Assembly: GCA_041879295.1 (NCBI GenBank)
Contig: CP047152.1
Location: 3,043,501 to 3,107,500, forward strand
Source: Pseudomonas putida
Lineage (GTDB): Bacteria > Pseudomonadota > Gammaproteobacteria > Pseudomonadales > Pseudomonadaceae
DNA length: 64,000 nucleotides
Reading direction: 5' to 3'
Below, one piece after another: positions 55,371 through 64,000 of this stretch. Made by a program: the position numbers and the translations under genes. Below the pieces are notes generated by a model. The model was not told the DNA's origin. It worked only from the letters and a program-made list of their open reading frames with translations, and ran no database searches. The first letter of the stretch is position 1, and every line of letters starts with the position of its first letter.

Positions 55371-56027
55371 ATGTTCAAGAACGATACTTTCAGCCGTACC
55401 GGCAGCTATCACCAGATATCCGCATCGGTTTACAACCTGATCCTCGGGGCGGTACTTCTCTGGGGTTTCGCCCTAAACTGGTGGATGGTTGCAACCATCC
55501 CGACCGAAACCATCAAATCGATCAACCCGTTGGTATTCATCATCGGATACTTCGTCAGTGCGATCGTCGGCTGCATCATCATCTTCAGCTCGAAGAACCC
55601 GATCATTAGCTTCTTCGGCTACAACATGATCGTGGTGCCGATCGGCTTGGTTCTGGTCATGTTCATTCCCGGCCACTCGCAGGAAAACATCATCGCAGCA
55701 GCTCGGGTCACCACCCTCCTCACGGTAACCATGATGGTTTTGGGAACGCTGTTTCCAGCCTTCTTCAAACGGATCGAGGCTGCGCTTTTCTGGGCGTTGT
55801 GCATCACGATCGTGGTTGAGCTGCTGCAGATCTTCGTGTTCAACGTAAAACTGGGCGTAATGGACTGGATTGTCGCAGCCATTTTTTGTGGATACGTAGG
55901 AGTGGATTGGGGGCGGGCCAACCAGATCGAGCGGACCGTCGACAACGCAGTGGACAGCGCGGCATCGCTCTACCTGGACATCATCAACCTGTTCGTGCGG
56001 GTACTGGAGATCATCTCGAAGAAGTGA
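55371..56027 (+). CDS. Bax-inhibitor-1-like membrane protein
   Basis: The product is 218 aa from ATG 55371, with AAAGGAA upstream. Seven hydrophobic segments are visible, and the C-terminus (SLYLDIINLFVRVLEIIS) strongly resembles the closing segment of YccA/BI-1 family proteins (SLYLDIxNLF). In Escherichia coli, YccA modulates FtsH proteolysis. Finding it 2.2 kb upstream of an FtsH-like protease gene fits this. It is the first gene of the block. Confidence 0.75.
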   Translation: MFKNDTFSRTGSYHQISASVYNLILGAVLLWGFALNWWMVATIPTETIKSINPLVFIIGYFVSAIVGCIIIFSSKNPIISFFGYNMIVVPIGLVLVMFIPGHSQENIIAAARVTTLLTVTMMVLGTLFPAFFKRIEAALFWALCITIVVELLQIFVFNVKLGVMDWIVAAIFCGYVGVDWGRANQIERTVDNAVDSAASLYLDIINLFVRVLEIISKK

Positions 56028-56131
56028 GTCCGCCGGCCCGGTTCGCAACGGATTTCAGCCCCTCAACTTGGCTCGTACGGGCCGCCACCACTTCATAGGA
56101 TAGGAGTCTCCACCATTGGCCTCCTATCCAT

Positions 56132-56461
56132 ATGAACCAGAACACTGACGCTACCAAGCCCCAGGAAACCGAGGTTTCGTCTCAGACGCAACTGGCAATC
56201 CTCCTGTCTATCCGCGGTGGACTCACAAGCGGGTTCACCGTCCAACGATGCATTTCGCAAATCGCTAAGGTCGGACCAGCCGGTAACTGGGAGGCTGCAG
56301 CTTCCAAATACGAAGTTGGCAGCTCGCTGGCGCAGGCCCTCTTGACTTCGGGTGCCTTCAGTTCCGAGGTCCAGTTGCTGATCGGCTTCATGGATGACCA
56401 CCAGGTCAATCCCGTCCAACAACTTGACCCAGCAATCGACTTTCTCAAGTCAATTCTGTAG
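56132..56461 (+). CDS. GspF-like half-domain protein (109 aa)
   Basis: The helical pattern LAILLSIRGGLTSGFTVQR then EVGSSLAQALLTSGAFSSEV looks like a single cytoplasmic GspF/T2SSF repeat without its membrane helices. This is a visual likeness, not proof. There is no cysteine-rich or catalytic feature. Unlike secretion GspF, it lies alone, so it may be an adaptor. Confidence 0.45.
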   Translation: MNQNTDATKPQETEVSSQTQLAILLSIRGGLTSGFTVQRCISQIAKVGPAGNWEAAASKYEVGSSLAQALLTSGAFSSEVQLLIGFMDDHQVNPVQQLDPAIDFLKSIL

Positions 56462-56470
56462 GGGACTTCC

Positions 56471-56698
56471 ATGCTTCGCTTGATCATTTTCGCTGTACTC
56501 GGCCTCACCTTCTATCTCGGCCGCTTCAAGAGTGACTGGCTGTACGCCATGTTCGATCAGGACATGTCCGCTGACCCGGATCGAATTTTCGGTCTGCTGG
56601 CGACCATGGGGATCGGTGCCCTTTTCCTTCTCATCCTCATGTTCGTTGCGGGCTGCATGGCTGTCAGTCAGCGAAGCGCCGTCGACCAAGAACAGTAG
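56471..56698 (+). CDS. Small two-helix membrane protein (75 aa)
   Basis: ATG 56471 lies 9 bp after the previous stop with GGGGACTTCC upstream. It has an N-terminal hydrophobic helix and a second one near residues 45-63 (GIGALFLLILMFVAG). No family is recognised. Confidence 0.6.
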   Translation: MLRLIIFAVLGLTFYLGRFKSDWLYAMFDQDMSADPDRIFGLLATMGIGALFLLILMFVAGCMAVSQRSAVDQEQ

Positions 56699-56740
56699 GC
56701 TCACTCAAGCTGTCAAGGCACTGAGTCGCCTCAGTGAACG

Positions 56741-56760
56741 AAGCACCTGAAAAGGTGCTT
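56741..56760 (+). terminator. Hairpin between small membrane and secreted-protein genes
   Basis: AAGCACCT, GAAA loop, AGGTGCTT. A GNRA tetraloop with an 8-bp stem; no T run follows. Confidence 0.5.
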
Positions 56761-56800
56761 CACCCCTCAATACAGGGTTTAAATACCCTTTGGAGAACGA

Positions 56801-57343
56801 ATGCCAAAACTCCCCATGCTTGCTCTGGCCGCAGTCGCGGCCGCTGTAATTTCGGTGCCTGCATCCGCCGGCGAACGCATCTCGATCCAGACCGAAGTCA
56901 CCATGGGCGGCGTTGTGGTCAGCAGCGGTACCCAGGAAATCTTGAAAGGGGCTACCGCCCATTTCAACGATGGGCGTTTCAAGGAAATCGATACCAACGT
57001 GACGGTGACGTGTCGGGAAGGCATCAGCCGCTGGTTGAATCCCTTCAAGCCCGCCTGTAACAAACCGACTCGAGAGAAGGAAAAGGTGCCTGTTGGGTTC
57101 ATGGCCGATATTACGGCTCGAGAAGCGTCCGACGACAAATTTGCTGTCTCTGTCGACGGTAGCTACGTTCAGGTCCTCGAAGAGCAAAAACTCAAACTCG
57201 GAGACACCGAACTCGAATCAGCATCCTTCCGTATCCAAAGTCTAAACAGCAGCATGGTCGTCATGGCTAATTCTGAGCTGGAAATTGCTAACGGAATAGG
57301 TGCTGATGAGATCAAGCTGAAGGTAAAAGTTCAGCGCCTGTAA
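56801..57343 (+). CDS. Secreted protein of unknown function (180 aa)
   Basis: Signal peptide (LALAAVAAAVISVPASAGE). The mature part is beta-rich, with two cysteines (VTCREG and PACNKP) that could form a disulfide. No family is recognised. ATG 56801 follows TTTGGAGAACG. It belongs to the same-strand block that ends with the FtsH-like gene. Confidence 0.65.
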   Translation: MPKLPMLALAAVAAAVISVPASAGERISIQTEVTMGGVVVSSGTQEILKGATAHFNDGRFKEIDTNVTVTCREGISRWLNPFKPACNKPTREKEKVPVGFMADITAREASDDKFAVSVDGSYVQVLEEQKLKLGDTELESASFRIQSLNSSMVVMANSELEIANGIGADEIKLKVKVQRL

Positions 57344-57441
57344 GGCCTTCTACCAGGGCCGCAGGGCAATTCACTGCGGTTCTGGCACGCATCGTCTGCC
57401 CTGAAACTGTGTCCATTCTGAACACAGCCAGGGGCTACACG

Positions 57442-58125
57442 ATGACTGCAGCACGCAAATTCCAAACCTCACCTGAGACCCATACGGTCGAAGGGATAGC
57501 AGCCATGTACGCTCAGGAGCTGGGCGGGCGCGCCGGTCGAGAAATCCAGGTGCGGGACTATCACCTGCATTTCGCCGAAGCGATCCTGGCGCGCGATGCG
57601 TATGCGCTCAATTTCCTGGCAAACGGATTGAACAATGTCGGCAAGGCAGTGTTCACCGCAGTTACCGGAGTCCAGCTGCCGCGCACTCAATCCGGCACCT
57701 GGGCCACTATCCTCGAATGGGCCGGCGTAGATCCGAAGCAAGACGACCTCAAGAAAGCCGAGCATCGCCTACAGGTTCTGTACACAAGCCTGTGCTCACG
57801 TTTCTCTGAAGTAGACCGCCTTACCCGCTTCGCGGAGAGTGGATATGCACAGGGCTTCGTTCAGGTGATCAAAGATGGCCGTCGCTACCTCATGGCTGAT
57901 GCAAGTGGAAAGGTAGGGATCAACCTGAGCACTCGTGGGCTTCACGGTGAACACACCCGTCCCTACGTCGAGGCCTACCTTGCTGTCCAAAAGATCAAAG
58001 TTGAACTGGGCCTGCAGAAGGAGCCGGTGTACGTGCCTGCAGACGCGCCTGCGGGCAACCATTCGCCGGCGCCCAAGCCTACTCCTGCCACCCAGCTGAC
58101 AGAGCAGCTCGGCATGGGCTTTTGA
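57442..58125 (+). CDS. Hypothetical protein (227 aa)
   Basis: ATG 57442 chosen; an in-frame upstream start at 57409 adds 11 residues. The N-terminal helical domain (YAQELGGRAGREIQVRDYHL) is followed by a mixed domain and a proline-rich tail. Unrecognised; 105 bp before the FtsH-like gene. Confidence 0.55.
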   Translation: MTAARKFQTSPETHTVEGIAAMYAQELGGRAGREIQVRDYHLHFAEAILARDAYALNFLANGLNNVGKAVFTAVTGVQLPRTQSGTWATILEWAGVDPKQDDLKKAEHRLQVLYTSLCSRFSEVDRLTRFAESGYAQGFVQVIKDGRRYLMADASGKVGINLSTRGLHGEHTRPYVEAYLAVQKIKVELGLQKEPVYVPADAPAGNHSPAPKPTPATQLTEQLGMGF

Positions 58126-58230
58126 CAACCGCCAGCTTTTCAGAAGGTGGAGATGGCTTGAACACTCCACCTGCCCATGATCTTTTCATCACCAGCGGGC
58201 CAGCCTTGGGCCCGGCCTAAAGGGAACTCC

Positions 58231-60120
58231 ATGAAAGACTCGCTCCTCACGCGCATCCGCCGGTCTCTGCGCAACAAGTATGTGCAGTCAATGATCGGGT
58301 GCGCACTCACCTTGGTGCTGTTCGGCGGTTACTGGGCGTACAACCAATTCCTGCAACCCCAGGGGCCTGTTAGGACTGCTGAACAGCACCATGCAACGAT
58401 CATGGATCAGATCAGTAAGAACCCCTCCCGGTGGACCGATAACAGGAAAACGCTGGACAACCTATTGGAAGACGTCCGTCTGGGGAACGTCATCGAAGCT
58501 GACATCGGGAAGGAAGACATCTACATCACGACCAAGGACGAACGGGCCTATGTCGTGAGCGACCAGTTCGGCCAAGTAGCCCGGCAGTTGCTCAACTTGA
58601 TCTACAACGAAAAGACTCCGTTGTTCACCATTCAGGAACTGAAGATCGGCCCTCAGATCAGCGCAGCCCGTTCGCTGGACGTAGCGGTTCAACTGATGAT
58701 GGTCCTCTTCTTCGGGTGCATGCTCTGGCCCATGTTGAGCCCCTACCTCACGATTCGAAGGAAAAAAGCGACATCCAAGGTCACCTTCAAGGACGTGATC
58801 GGGTGCGATGAGGCAAAGCGAACCCTGATGGACATGACCGCCTGGCTGCGGACCCCGGAGAATTTCGCCCTCCTGAACGCGCGACCACCCAGAGGTGTCC
58901 TGTTCACTGGCGACCCGGGCGTAGGCAAAACGCTCTTGGCCAAGGCGCTGGCAAATGAGTGTGGCGTGAACTTCATCGAAGCGAATGGCAGCAGCTTCAG
59001 CAGTATGTTCTATGGCGTTGGCATCCAGAAGGTAAAGGGCCTGTTCCGAGAGGCACGCCGTAAAGCGCCATGCATCCTGTTCATCGACGAGATAGACGGG
59101 ATTGGCCGGCGCGTCGACCAAGGGCGACTTGCCGATGGTGAAGGGAACCGCATCGTCAATCAGTTCCTCACCGAACTGGATGGGTTTAGCGAGAACACAG
59201 GGGTGATGCTGATTGCCGCGACCAACCATGTCGAAGCCCTGGACAAAGCTCTGCGCCGGGAAGGTCGCTTCGATCGGACAGTTCATGTCCCCCTTCCGAC
59301 GCTCGAGGACCGGGTTCGCTTGCTTCAGCTATACTTGGACAAGACCAAGCCGGCAGAAGACCTGGACTATGACCGCCTTGCCAAGAACTGCATGGGGCTG
59401 ACGCCGGCGGCTATCGCCTTCGTTGCGAACAACGCAGCGCTTCTCGCTGCTCGAAGCAGCGATACCGAAGTTGGAATGCACCACATCCTGGAAGCGATCG
59501 AGATCCAGCGCATGGGTGAAGCGGACGAGAACCAGAAACTGGCAAGCTCCAAGGACCGCCGCAGAGTGGCCGTTCATGAAGCTGGTCATGCACTGGTTGG
59601 CGCGCTGCTCAACACCGGACGGGTGGAAAAAGTCACCATTCTCCCCCGCGGGCCTGCGCAAGGCGTCACTCTGATTCTTCCGCTCGAAGACAAGCGCCTG
59701 CATTTGCAGTCCGAGATTCAGTCGCAGCTCGCTATGGTCCTAGCGGGCCGCGCTGCGGAAGCAAACGTCTTTCAGGAAGTATCCACTGGCGCTGCTGGGG
59801 ACCTGCAAGAAGCCACCAGGATAGCCCTATCAATGGTGACCAATTACGGGATGTCCGAGGACGAATGCCTCACCAGCTTGGCGACTATGCAAGAGCTCGG
59901 AATAGAAATCGATGCCCGAGTCATCCTGGAGAAAGTGGATGCGCTTCTGAAGGCTGGGTACGAAAAGGCGTTGGCACTGATCGAGAACCACCGTTCAGAG
60001 CTGGATTTCATCGTCGATCAACTGCTGGCACATGAGACCATTGACGGCGAAGTCGTATATCAGGCCCTGGAGCCAATCGCACTCTTGGTACAGAGTGTGG
60101 AGTCCGCAGCAGTAGCTTGA
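58231..60120 (+). CDS. FtsH-like membrane AAA+ zinc protease
   Basis: 629 aa from ATG 58231, AAAGGGAA upstream. Two membrane helices (about 19-38 and 150-172) flank a periplasmic loop. AAA module: Walker A GDPGVGKT (227-234), Walker B LFIDEID (283-289), arginine-finger region LRREGRFDR. Protease: HEAGH (449-453) and Asp524 in GAAGDLQEAT, complete zinc ligands. The pore loop is FYG (260-262) instead of FVG. It likely degrades membrane proteins. Active by motif; a second, plasmid-borne copy of an otherwise chromosomal quality-control enzyme. Confidence 0.9.
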   Translation: MKDSLLTRIRRSLRNKYVQSMIGCALTLVLFGGYWAYNQFLQPQGPVRTAEQHHATIMDQISKNPSRWTDNRKTLDNLLEDVRLGNVIEADIGKEDIYITTKDERAYVVSDQFGQVARQLLNLIYNEKTPLFTIQELKIGPQISAARSLDVAVQLMMVLFFGCMLWPMLSPYLTIRRKKATSKVTFKDVIGCDEAKRTLMDMTAWLRTPENFALLNARPPRGVLFTGDPGVGKTLLAKALANECGVNFIEANGSSFSSMFYGVGIQKVKGLFREARRKAPCILFIDEIDGIGRRVDQGRLADGEGNRIVNQFLTELDGFSENTGVMLIAATNHVEALDKALRREGRFDRTVHVPLPTLEDRVRLLQLYLDKTKPAEDLDYDRLAKNCMGLTPAAIAFVANNAALLAARSSDTEVGMHHILEAIEIQRMGEADENQKLASSKDRRRVAVHEAGHALVGALLNTGRVEKVTILPRGPAQGVTLILPLEDKRLHLQSEIQSQLAMVLAGRAAEANVFQEVSTGAAGDLQEATRIALSMVTNYGMSEDECLTSLATMQELGIEIDARVILEKVDALLKAGYEKALALIENHRSELDFIVDQLLAHETIDGEVVYQALEPIALLVQSVESAAVA

Positions 60121-60260
60121 CTGCGCCGGCGGGCCGGGATTACTCCGGCCCTGCTGCTTCTGCCACAAGACCATGCTTCCCTCGCAGGCCTTCGATGAAG
60201 CACTCGAACTGCCAAGCAGGAAGGTCCTAGAGACCTTCCGCCTCGGATTAGTCGCCCCTG

Positions 60261-61109
60261 CTAGAAGCCATAGGGTGAGGAGCCATAGGGGTTCTGCTGG
60301 GGCCCCTTGTAATCCGTCAGGAACTCGTCGAAGCGCTCCAGCATCTGCACAAAGATGTGCAGCGCCCTCGTTGATTCGTCGCGGAACACCAAATTCCCCT
60401 CTTCGTCCACCTGGTGGTAGAAATCGAACATTCCCTCACCCATCAATGCCAGGGCAGGCATTTCGGCCAGGCGCCCAGCCATCCGAACGATCTCACTTTC
60501 CCAAACCTGAATTTCCGGGGTGAATGTCCAGTGCGGATGGTATGCATTCCACGGCTTGGCCATGTACATTCCGGCCCGATTACGAATCAGTCTGGCGAAC
60601 TCCGTCTCGAACTTTACAGTGGAGTTGAACCGATCCCCGGGCGATACACGGAACTTCTCCTCCCGGAACCTCACTCTGACCTGCCAAACCTCATTGAGGA
60701 ATTGCGCCGCATTTTGATGATCGCGGGTGAGATCACTGCCAACCAATAGAACTTGAGGGCGGCGCCCCCCGGCTTGGTGAGCGGCGATAGCCAAGCGCTT
60801 CCAATAGTGCAGCATTTCTACTGGGTAGAGGTGAGCGCTGTGATCGATCATGCGATGGCAAACCGCGCACAACCAAATGCCATTTTCATAGCCGTGTCGA
60901 TCCACATCCATTGGCAGATCGTAATATCGGGCAGCATCTGGGCGCGCCCCGCATATATGCGCAGCATCGCCGGTCAGCTTGTCTTTGCGCCTGGCCCGAT
61001 CGTAGACAAAGGTCTGAATCCCACAAAATGGGGCCGAACAATACCCCCCAACATCCCGCCTTAAATCTTCTTTTACTCGCCTTGGGAATCCATCATCTGC
61101 CGTGCTCAT
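60261..61109 (-). CDS. HNH endonuclease-type protein
   Basis: The protein is 282 aa. The first 95 residues carry an HNH zinc fold: Cys24 and Cys29 (CSAPFC), AAHICGARP (His51), NGIWLCAVCH (Asn76, Cys81, Cys84, His85). This is the N-terminal domain seen in several bacterial defence effectors and restriction enzymes. The C-terminal 180 residues are unrecognised and could be a sensor domain. DNA cleavage is inferred. It is the only minus-strand gene for 10 kb around it. Confidence 0.8.
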   Translation of the reverse strand: MSTADDGFPRRVKEDLRRDVGGYCSAPFCGIQTFVYDRARRKDKLTGDAAHICGARPDAARYYDLPMDVDRHGYENGIWLCAVCHRMIDHSAHLYPVEMLHYWKRLAIAAHQAGGRRPQVLLVGSDLTRDHQNAAQFLNEVWQVRVRFREEKFRVSPGDRFNSTVKFETEFARLIRNRAGMYMAKPWNAYHPHWTFTPEIQVWESEIVRMAGRLAEMPALALMGEGMFDFYHQVDEEGNLVFRDESTRALHIFVQMLERFDEFLTDYKGPQQNPYGSSPYGF

Positions 61110-61265
61110 GCTTTTTCTCCAGAGCCTCTAATCAATGAGTAGCCGCCAATCAAAATCGGCACCGATGGACGAGGATAACCGGTAAATTCACCGTTGCGTT
61201 TTGACGTATCCAAGCTTGAGTCCGCCGTTACCATCATGAACCTCAGGAACTCCTGGAGGATCACA

Positions 61266-62141
61266 ATGAACACGCCGTTGGAATGCTGCCCAGTGTGGCA
61301 GCGCTATCTCGAGGTTGTTGCCGCGGCCGGCGCAATGCCCAACCACCTTGCCGACAAGAGCTCGCTCTACCATCGGCTCCGTACCGGCAAGCAGCCACTG
61401 GTGCTGCCGCCTCCCTTGTCCCATTCTTACCCCTGGTACGACGTTGTGGAGTCCGAAAAGGTTTTCGCCCCATTAGACGGGCCAGTCGCTTACGAGCTGC
61501 TGACTGAAGACGAACCGCCCGTCGATGCGGTAAGGATCGATCAGACTCCCTGGCTTGTGGTCGAACGGCTCAACAACTCGGAAATGATCGTCTCGCAACC
61601 TGGCTGGCTGGATCTCGGGTTCCGGTGGCGCTACTGGCATAAACCAACCCGCGCTGATCAATCCGAAGCATGCATGATCGCCCACTATGATCGATCTGTT
61701 GGCCGAATCACCACCAGTGCTCAGCTCGATCTGGAGTGCCGGTACCAAGCCGAGCAATGGAAGGCGCACCTCGAAATAGCCGTATCCAGCTTCAGCAACG
61801 AGGTCAAGCTGATGGGGATCGACCCCGATCTTGAGGATTCAGAAAATACCCTAAGAGGGCGAATGAACAGGGCCGCGGCTCAGATGCGTCTTGACCGGGC
61901 AGTGAGGGATGCACAGACCCGAGCGGAGAAAGGCCTGCCAGCGGTGCCGCCTGATGCGGAGGTCGAAGCCTACGCGCAGCGATACCGGACAAGCCTCCTT
62001 GAGGGTTCCTTCCAGGAGCAAGATGGCTGGTTGTATGTAGATGGATGGGCGTTGCAGCGCATTTCTCCAGAGAAACTCGGACCCGAACACTATTTGCCTG
62101 GCGCATCGGTTACCCAACCGCAAGCCAGCCTGGAGGGCTGA
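61266..62141 (+). CDS. Hypothetical protein (291 aa)
   Basis: ATG 61266 with GGAGGATC upstream. Soluble, two cysteines near the start (LECCPVW), a coiled region near residues 185-225. No family recognised. It is the first of a group of plasmid genes at the right end. Confidence 0.55.
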   Translation: MNTPLECCPVWQRYLEVVAAAGAMPNHLADKSSLYHRLRTGKQPLVLPPPLSHSYPWYDVVESEKVFAPLDGPVAYELLTEDEPPVDAVRIDQTPWLVVERLNNSEMIVSQPGWLDLGFRWRYWHKPTRADQSEACMIAHYDRSVGRITTSAQLDLECRYQAEQWKAHLEIAVSSFSNEVKLMGIDPDLEDSENTLRGRMNRAAAQMRLDRAVRDAQTRAEKGLPAVPPDAEVEAYAQRYRTSLLEGSFQEQDGWLYVDGWALQRISPEKLGPEHYLPGASVTQPQASLEG

Positions 62142-62453
62142 ACTGTGCTCCAACCCTGCAATGAAACTGCGAGAAATCTACTAGCCGCCTTGAAGCGGCA
62201 GTTATTGCTTCGGCGTTCGGGCCATCAACGTCATCGGGGTGTTCGAGCTTGGTAGGACCCTGGGATCTGATTTCGGCAAGATCCGCGTCGAAAGCTATGC
62301 GGAGGGCCACATCATCGCGCTCCCGGAAGCGTTGTTGAATCTGGCTCACGGTTCTGCCTGAGCATTTCCAGCTCGGTCTGCTGCACCGGTTCTGGCACAA
62401 CCGGCGCAGCCCCACCATAGGTCCATCGAATTTATCAACGAAGGATCTACTCT
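62142..62453. other. Gap with a start-less coding remnant
   Basis: From about 62205 to TGA near 62361 the plus strand reads VRAINVIGVFELGRTLGSDF then RVESYAEGHIIALPEALLNL, which looks like real protein, but a stop and no start codon precede it. The rest has nothing I can identify. Confidence 0.4.
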
Positions 62454-63086
62454 ATGAACACCAATAACCCCAACACTCTCGACCTCAACCGCGACATCAA
62501 CGCCTCCTCCAGTGACGAGGCGGAGCGCGTGGCCTATCAGCGCATGCAGGAGGTCGGCTTCAAGATTGCTGACATCCTGATAGAGATGCCTCTCGGGACC
62601 ATGGCTGATCTGGGCCAAGGCGAATGCCTGTTCGTAGCCCCGTATGCCGGCCGAATCGAGGTTTTCTCTACCCCGGACTGGCATGACAACTGCCGCTGGG
62701 GTGATGTCAACTGGTTCTTCCTGAATGACTACCAGGGCCTGGCCGCCGAGGACCTGGACGAACACCGAGTCACGATGGAAAACTGGCTGAAGAACCAGGT
62801 GTTCCGGCAATGCGTGCCTGCGGATAACGCTTTCAAGGTCGTAGCTGCTCAGGAAGAATGGGCGCAGAGTCAAACCGGGGCGGCTCCCTCGCCGCTGAAT
62901 CGCTATGAGCATGACAACGTCAAAAACCTTATCGGCGGCTACATGGTCCCTTCCAAGTCCAAACCGCAGGAAACACGAGTGGAGCAATTCAGCCGGGCGA
63001 AAGCTGAGTTGATCTGTCACTTGGAGCGCCAGCTCCAGCAGGTTAAAGGCTTCACCTTCTTGGATCTGTCCAAGAAGGTGAGTTGA
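62454..63086 (+). CDS. Hypothetical protein (210 aa)
   Basis: ATG 62454. It has a helical N-terminus, a beta region (CLFVAPYAGRIEVFSTPDWH), then a long basic helix ending LQQVKGFTFLDLSKK. No family recognised. A clear terminator follows. Confidence 0.55.
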   Translation: MNTNNPNTLDLNRDINASSSDEAERVAYQRMQEVGFKIADILIEMPLGTMADLGQGECLFVAPYAGRIEVFSTPDWHDNCRWGDVNWFFLNDYQGLAAEDLDEHRVTMENWLKNQVFRQCVPADNAFKVVAAQEEWAQSQTGAAPSPLNRYEHDNVKNLIGGYMVPSKSKPQETRVEQFSRAKAELICHLERQLQQVKGFTFLDLSKKVS

Positions 63087-63105
63087 GCTCAACCCCAACT
63101 CTTTG

Positions 63106-63129
63106 AAACCCCGCTTCGGCGGGGTTTTC
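63106..63129 (+). terminator. Rho-independent terminator
   Basis: AACCCCGC, TTC loop, GGCGGGGTT, then T run. Confidence 0.9.
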
Positions 63130-63230
63130 TATTCCTGGGTGGGGCCTAGGCCGAAATTTAGCCCTGCCATTTCGCTTGTGCGCGCGTCCACGGGCAGGAC
63201 ACTAGGGCCTTTCTCACCCAGGGAGCTAAC

Positions 63231-63821
63231 ATGATCAGCATTCGAGACAAGAAGGTTTTCGAATCGGCGGACGAAGTCCAAATCGAAGTCCATCAGGACG
63301 ACATCCATCTGAATGCCCTGGGGCAGTTCACAGCGGTACGTTGCGGCTATGGCGGCCATACTTCCTTCACGGCCATTCAAGAGGACAATCCCTTCGATTC
63401 CCAAAAGCCCCTGGTGCAGGTGAAGGAGGGCTACAACACACTTGCGTGGTTCACCAGCGAGGTCGAAGCCAACAAGCTCCTAGCCCAGCTTCGCGAGGTG
63501 TTTCTAGAGATTAGGACAAAACAGAACGAGAATTACCGTCATGAGCCGGATTCCACCACCGTCAAAGTGATCAAGCGTTCTATCGAGTGGATCGGAATCG
63601 TGCTGACAGCGCTGGTAATCGCCTTTGGCGGCGGCTTGACTGCATATCCGGGCTGGAAGGTGGGCGAGGGCCTGTATCACTCTGTGATGAACAGCTCTGA
63701 GACGCAGCCTGGGCTGAGCTTCGATTCGGCCGCGGAGCTGCTCCCGCCGGCAGAATCACCCGTAGCTGATCCCGCGATGGAGCCCAATCAACCCAGCGAA
63801 GAATCTCCGCCTAAAGACTGA
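63231..63821 (+). CDS. Single-pass membrane protein (196 aa)
   Basis: ATG 63231 with GGGAGC upstream. A soluble beta-rich N-terminal domain, one hydrophobic helix near residues 122-140 (WIGIVLTALVIAFGGGL), and an acidic proline-rich tail. No family recognised. Confidence 0.6.
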   Translation: MISIRDKKVFESADEVQIEVHQDDIHLNALGQFTAVRCGYGGHTSFTAIQEDNPFDSQKPLVQVKEGYNTLAWFTSEVEANKLLAQLREVFLEIRTKQNENYRHEPDSTTVKVIKRSIEWIGIVLTALVIAFGGGLTAYPGWKVGEGLYHSVMNSSETQPGLSFDSAAELLPPAESPVADPAMEPNQPSEESPPKD

Positions 63822-63828
63822 AAATCCA

Positions 63829-63866
63829 AAACCCGACACGCACTCAAAGAGGTGTGTCGGGCTTCG
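63829..63866 (+). terminator. Terminator-like hairpin
   Basis: CCCGACAC and GTGTCGGG pair over a loop, followed by CTTCG. It lies between convergent genes. Confidence 0.6.
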
Positions 63867-63875
63867 TCCCAGATG

Positions 63876-64000
63876 TCAGACCACGCCAGCGCGGATCGCC
63901 TCGTAGACGACTTCCAAGAGGGGCTTATGGTCTTCGAGCGAACCATCCTCATCCATCTGGTCGTATGCCGTTAGCGTGTCGAGCCAGGTGAAGAACGCCT
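63876..64000 (-). CDS. Partial gene running off the window (minus strand)
   Basis: Read from the right edge it gives FFTWLDTLTAYDQMDEDGS then LEVVYEAIRAGVV and a stop at 63876-63878. It is coding-like, about 41 codons visible. The 5' end is outside the window. Confidence 0.5.
   Translation of the reverse strand, partial: AFFTWLDTLTAYDQMDEDGSLEDHKPLLEVVYEAIRAGVV

Overview
The window is accessory DNA of a large Pseudomonas-type replicon, most likely a conjugative megaplasmid. The gene content supports this: a complete Tn501 mercury transposon, an ISPpu12-type element, a HupB-like HU protein, a type IV coupling protein and a VirB4/TraC-type ATPase, and a long series of small unknown genes typical of plasmid backbones. 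No rRNA, tRNA or CRISPR array was seen. The replicon type could not be determined because no replication or partition gene was recognised.

Layout. 1-1.3 kb: three small plus-strand genes, two of them membrane proteins. 1.34-9.70 kb: Tn501, 8,355 bp, with 38-bp inverted repeats and a TGCAA target duplication. It carries tnpA, tnpR, res, urf2, merE, merD, merA, merP, merT and divergent merR. 9.7-10.4 kb: a gene-free, repeat-bearing stretch. 10.4-13.4 kb: a plasmid gene, an IS4-family element and a poorly coding region. 13.6-15.7 kb: a zeta-like toxin module and a DEDDh exonuclease. 15.8-23.5 kb: secreted, membrane and lipoprotein genes, a C39-like peptidase, a protein with an Eco1/ESCO-like zinc finger plus acetyltransferase layout, and a metallo-beta-lactamase-fold lipoprotein. 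23.5-26.9 kb: an ISPpu12-type ISL3 element (tnpA, lspA, a cation diffusion facilitator, a MerR-type regulator) that splits a membrane-protein gene. 27-30.8 kb: a DksA2-like protein, small genes, an HU gene, and a group II intron sitting directly behind the HU terminator.

30.8-40.5 kb is a transfer region. It holds a RecD2-like gene with a degenerate Walker A and a frameshift, an intact coupling ATPase, a truncated TraC/VirB4-like ATPase, a lipoprotein, a bitopic protein and a lytic transglycosylase. Several genes here are fragments joined to unrelated fragments, so the region looks deleted or rearranged. 40.5-50 kb is a dense run of small same-strand genes, many overlapping by ATGA, interrupted by an ERCC4/XPF-type nuclease. 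50-55 kb: unknown genes, a Fic protein and an IS5-family fragment. 55-60 kb: a possible membrane module with a Bax-inhibitor-1-like protein, a GspF-like half domain, small membrane and secreted proteins and an FtsH-like protease. 60-64 kb: an HNH protein and further unknown genes.

The functions that can be stated firmly are mercuric-ion uptake and reduction (mer), transposition, metal efflux on the ISPpu12-type element, and remnants of conjugative DNA transfer. The least explained parts are the ESCO-like protein, the RecD2-like protein beside the coupling ATPase, the FtsH/BI-1 cluster, and the repeat-bearing gap interrupted by Tn501.
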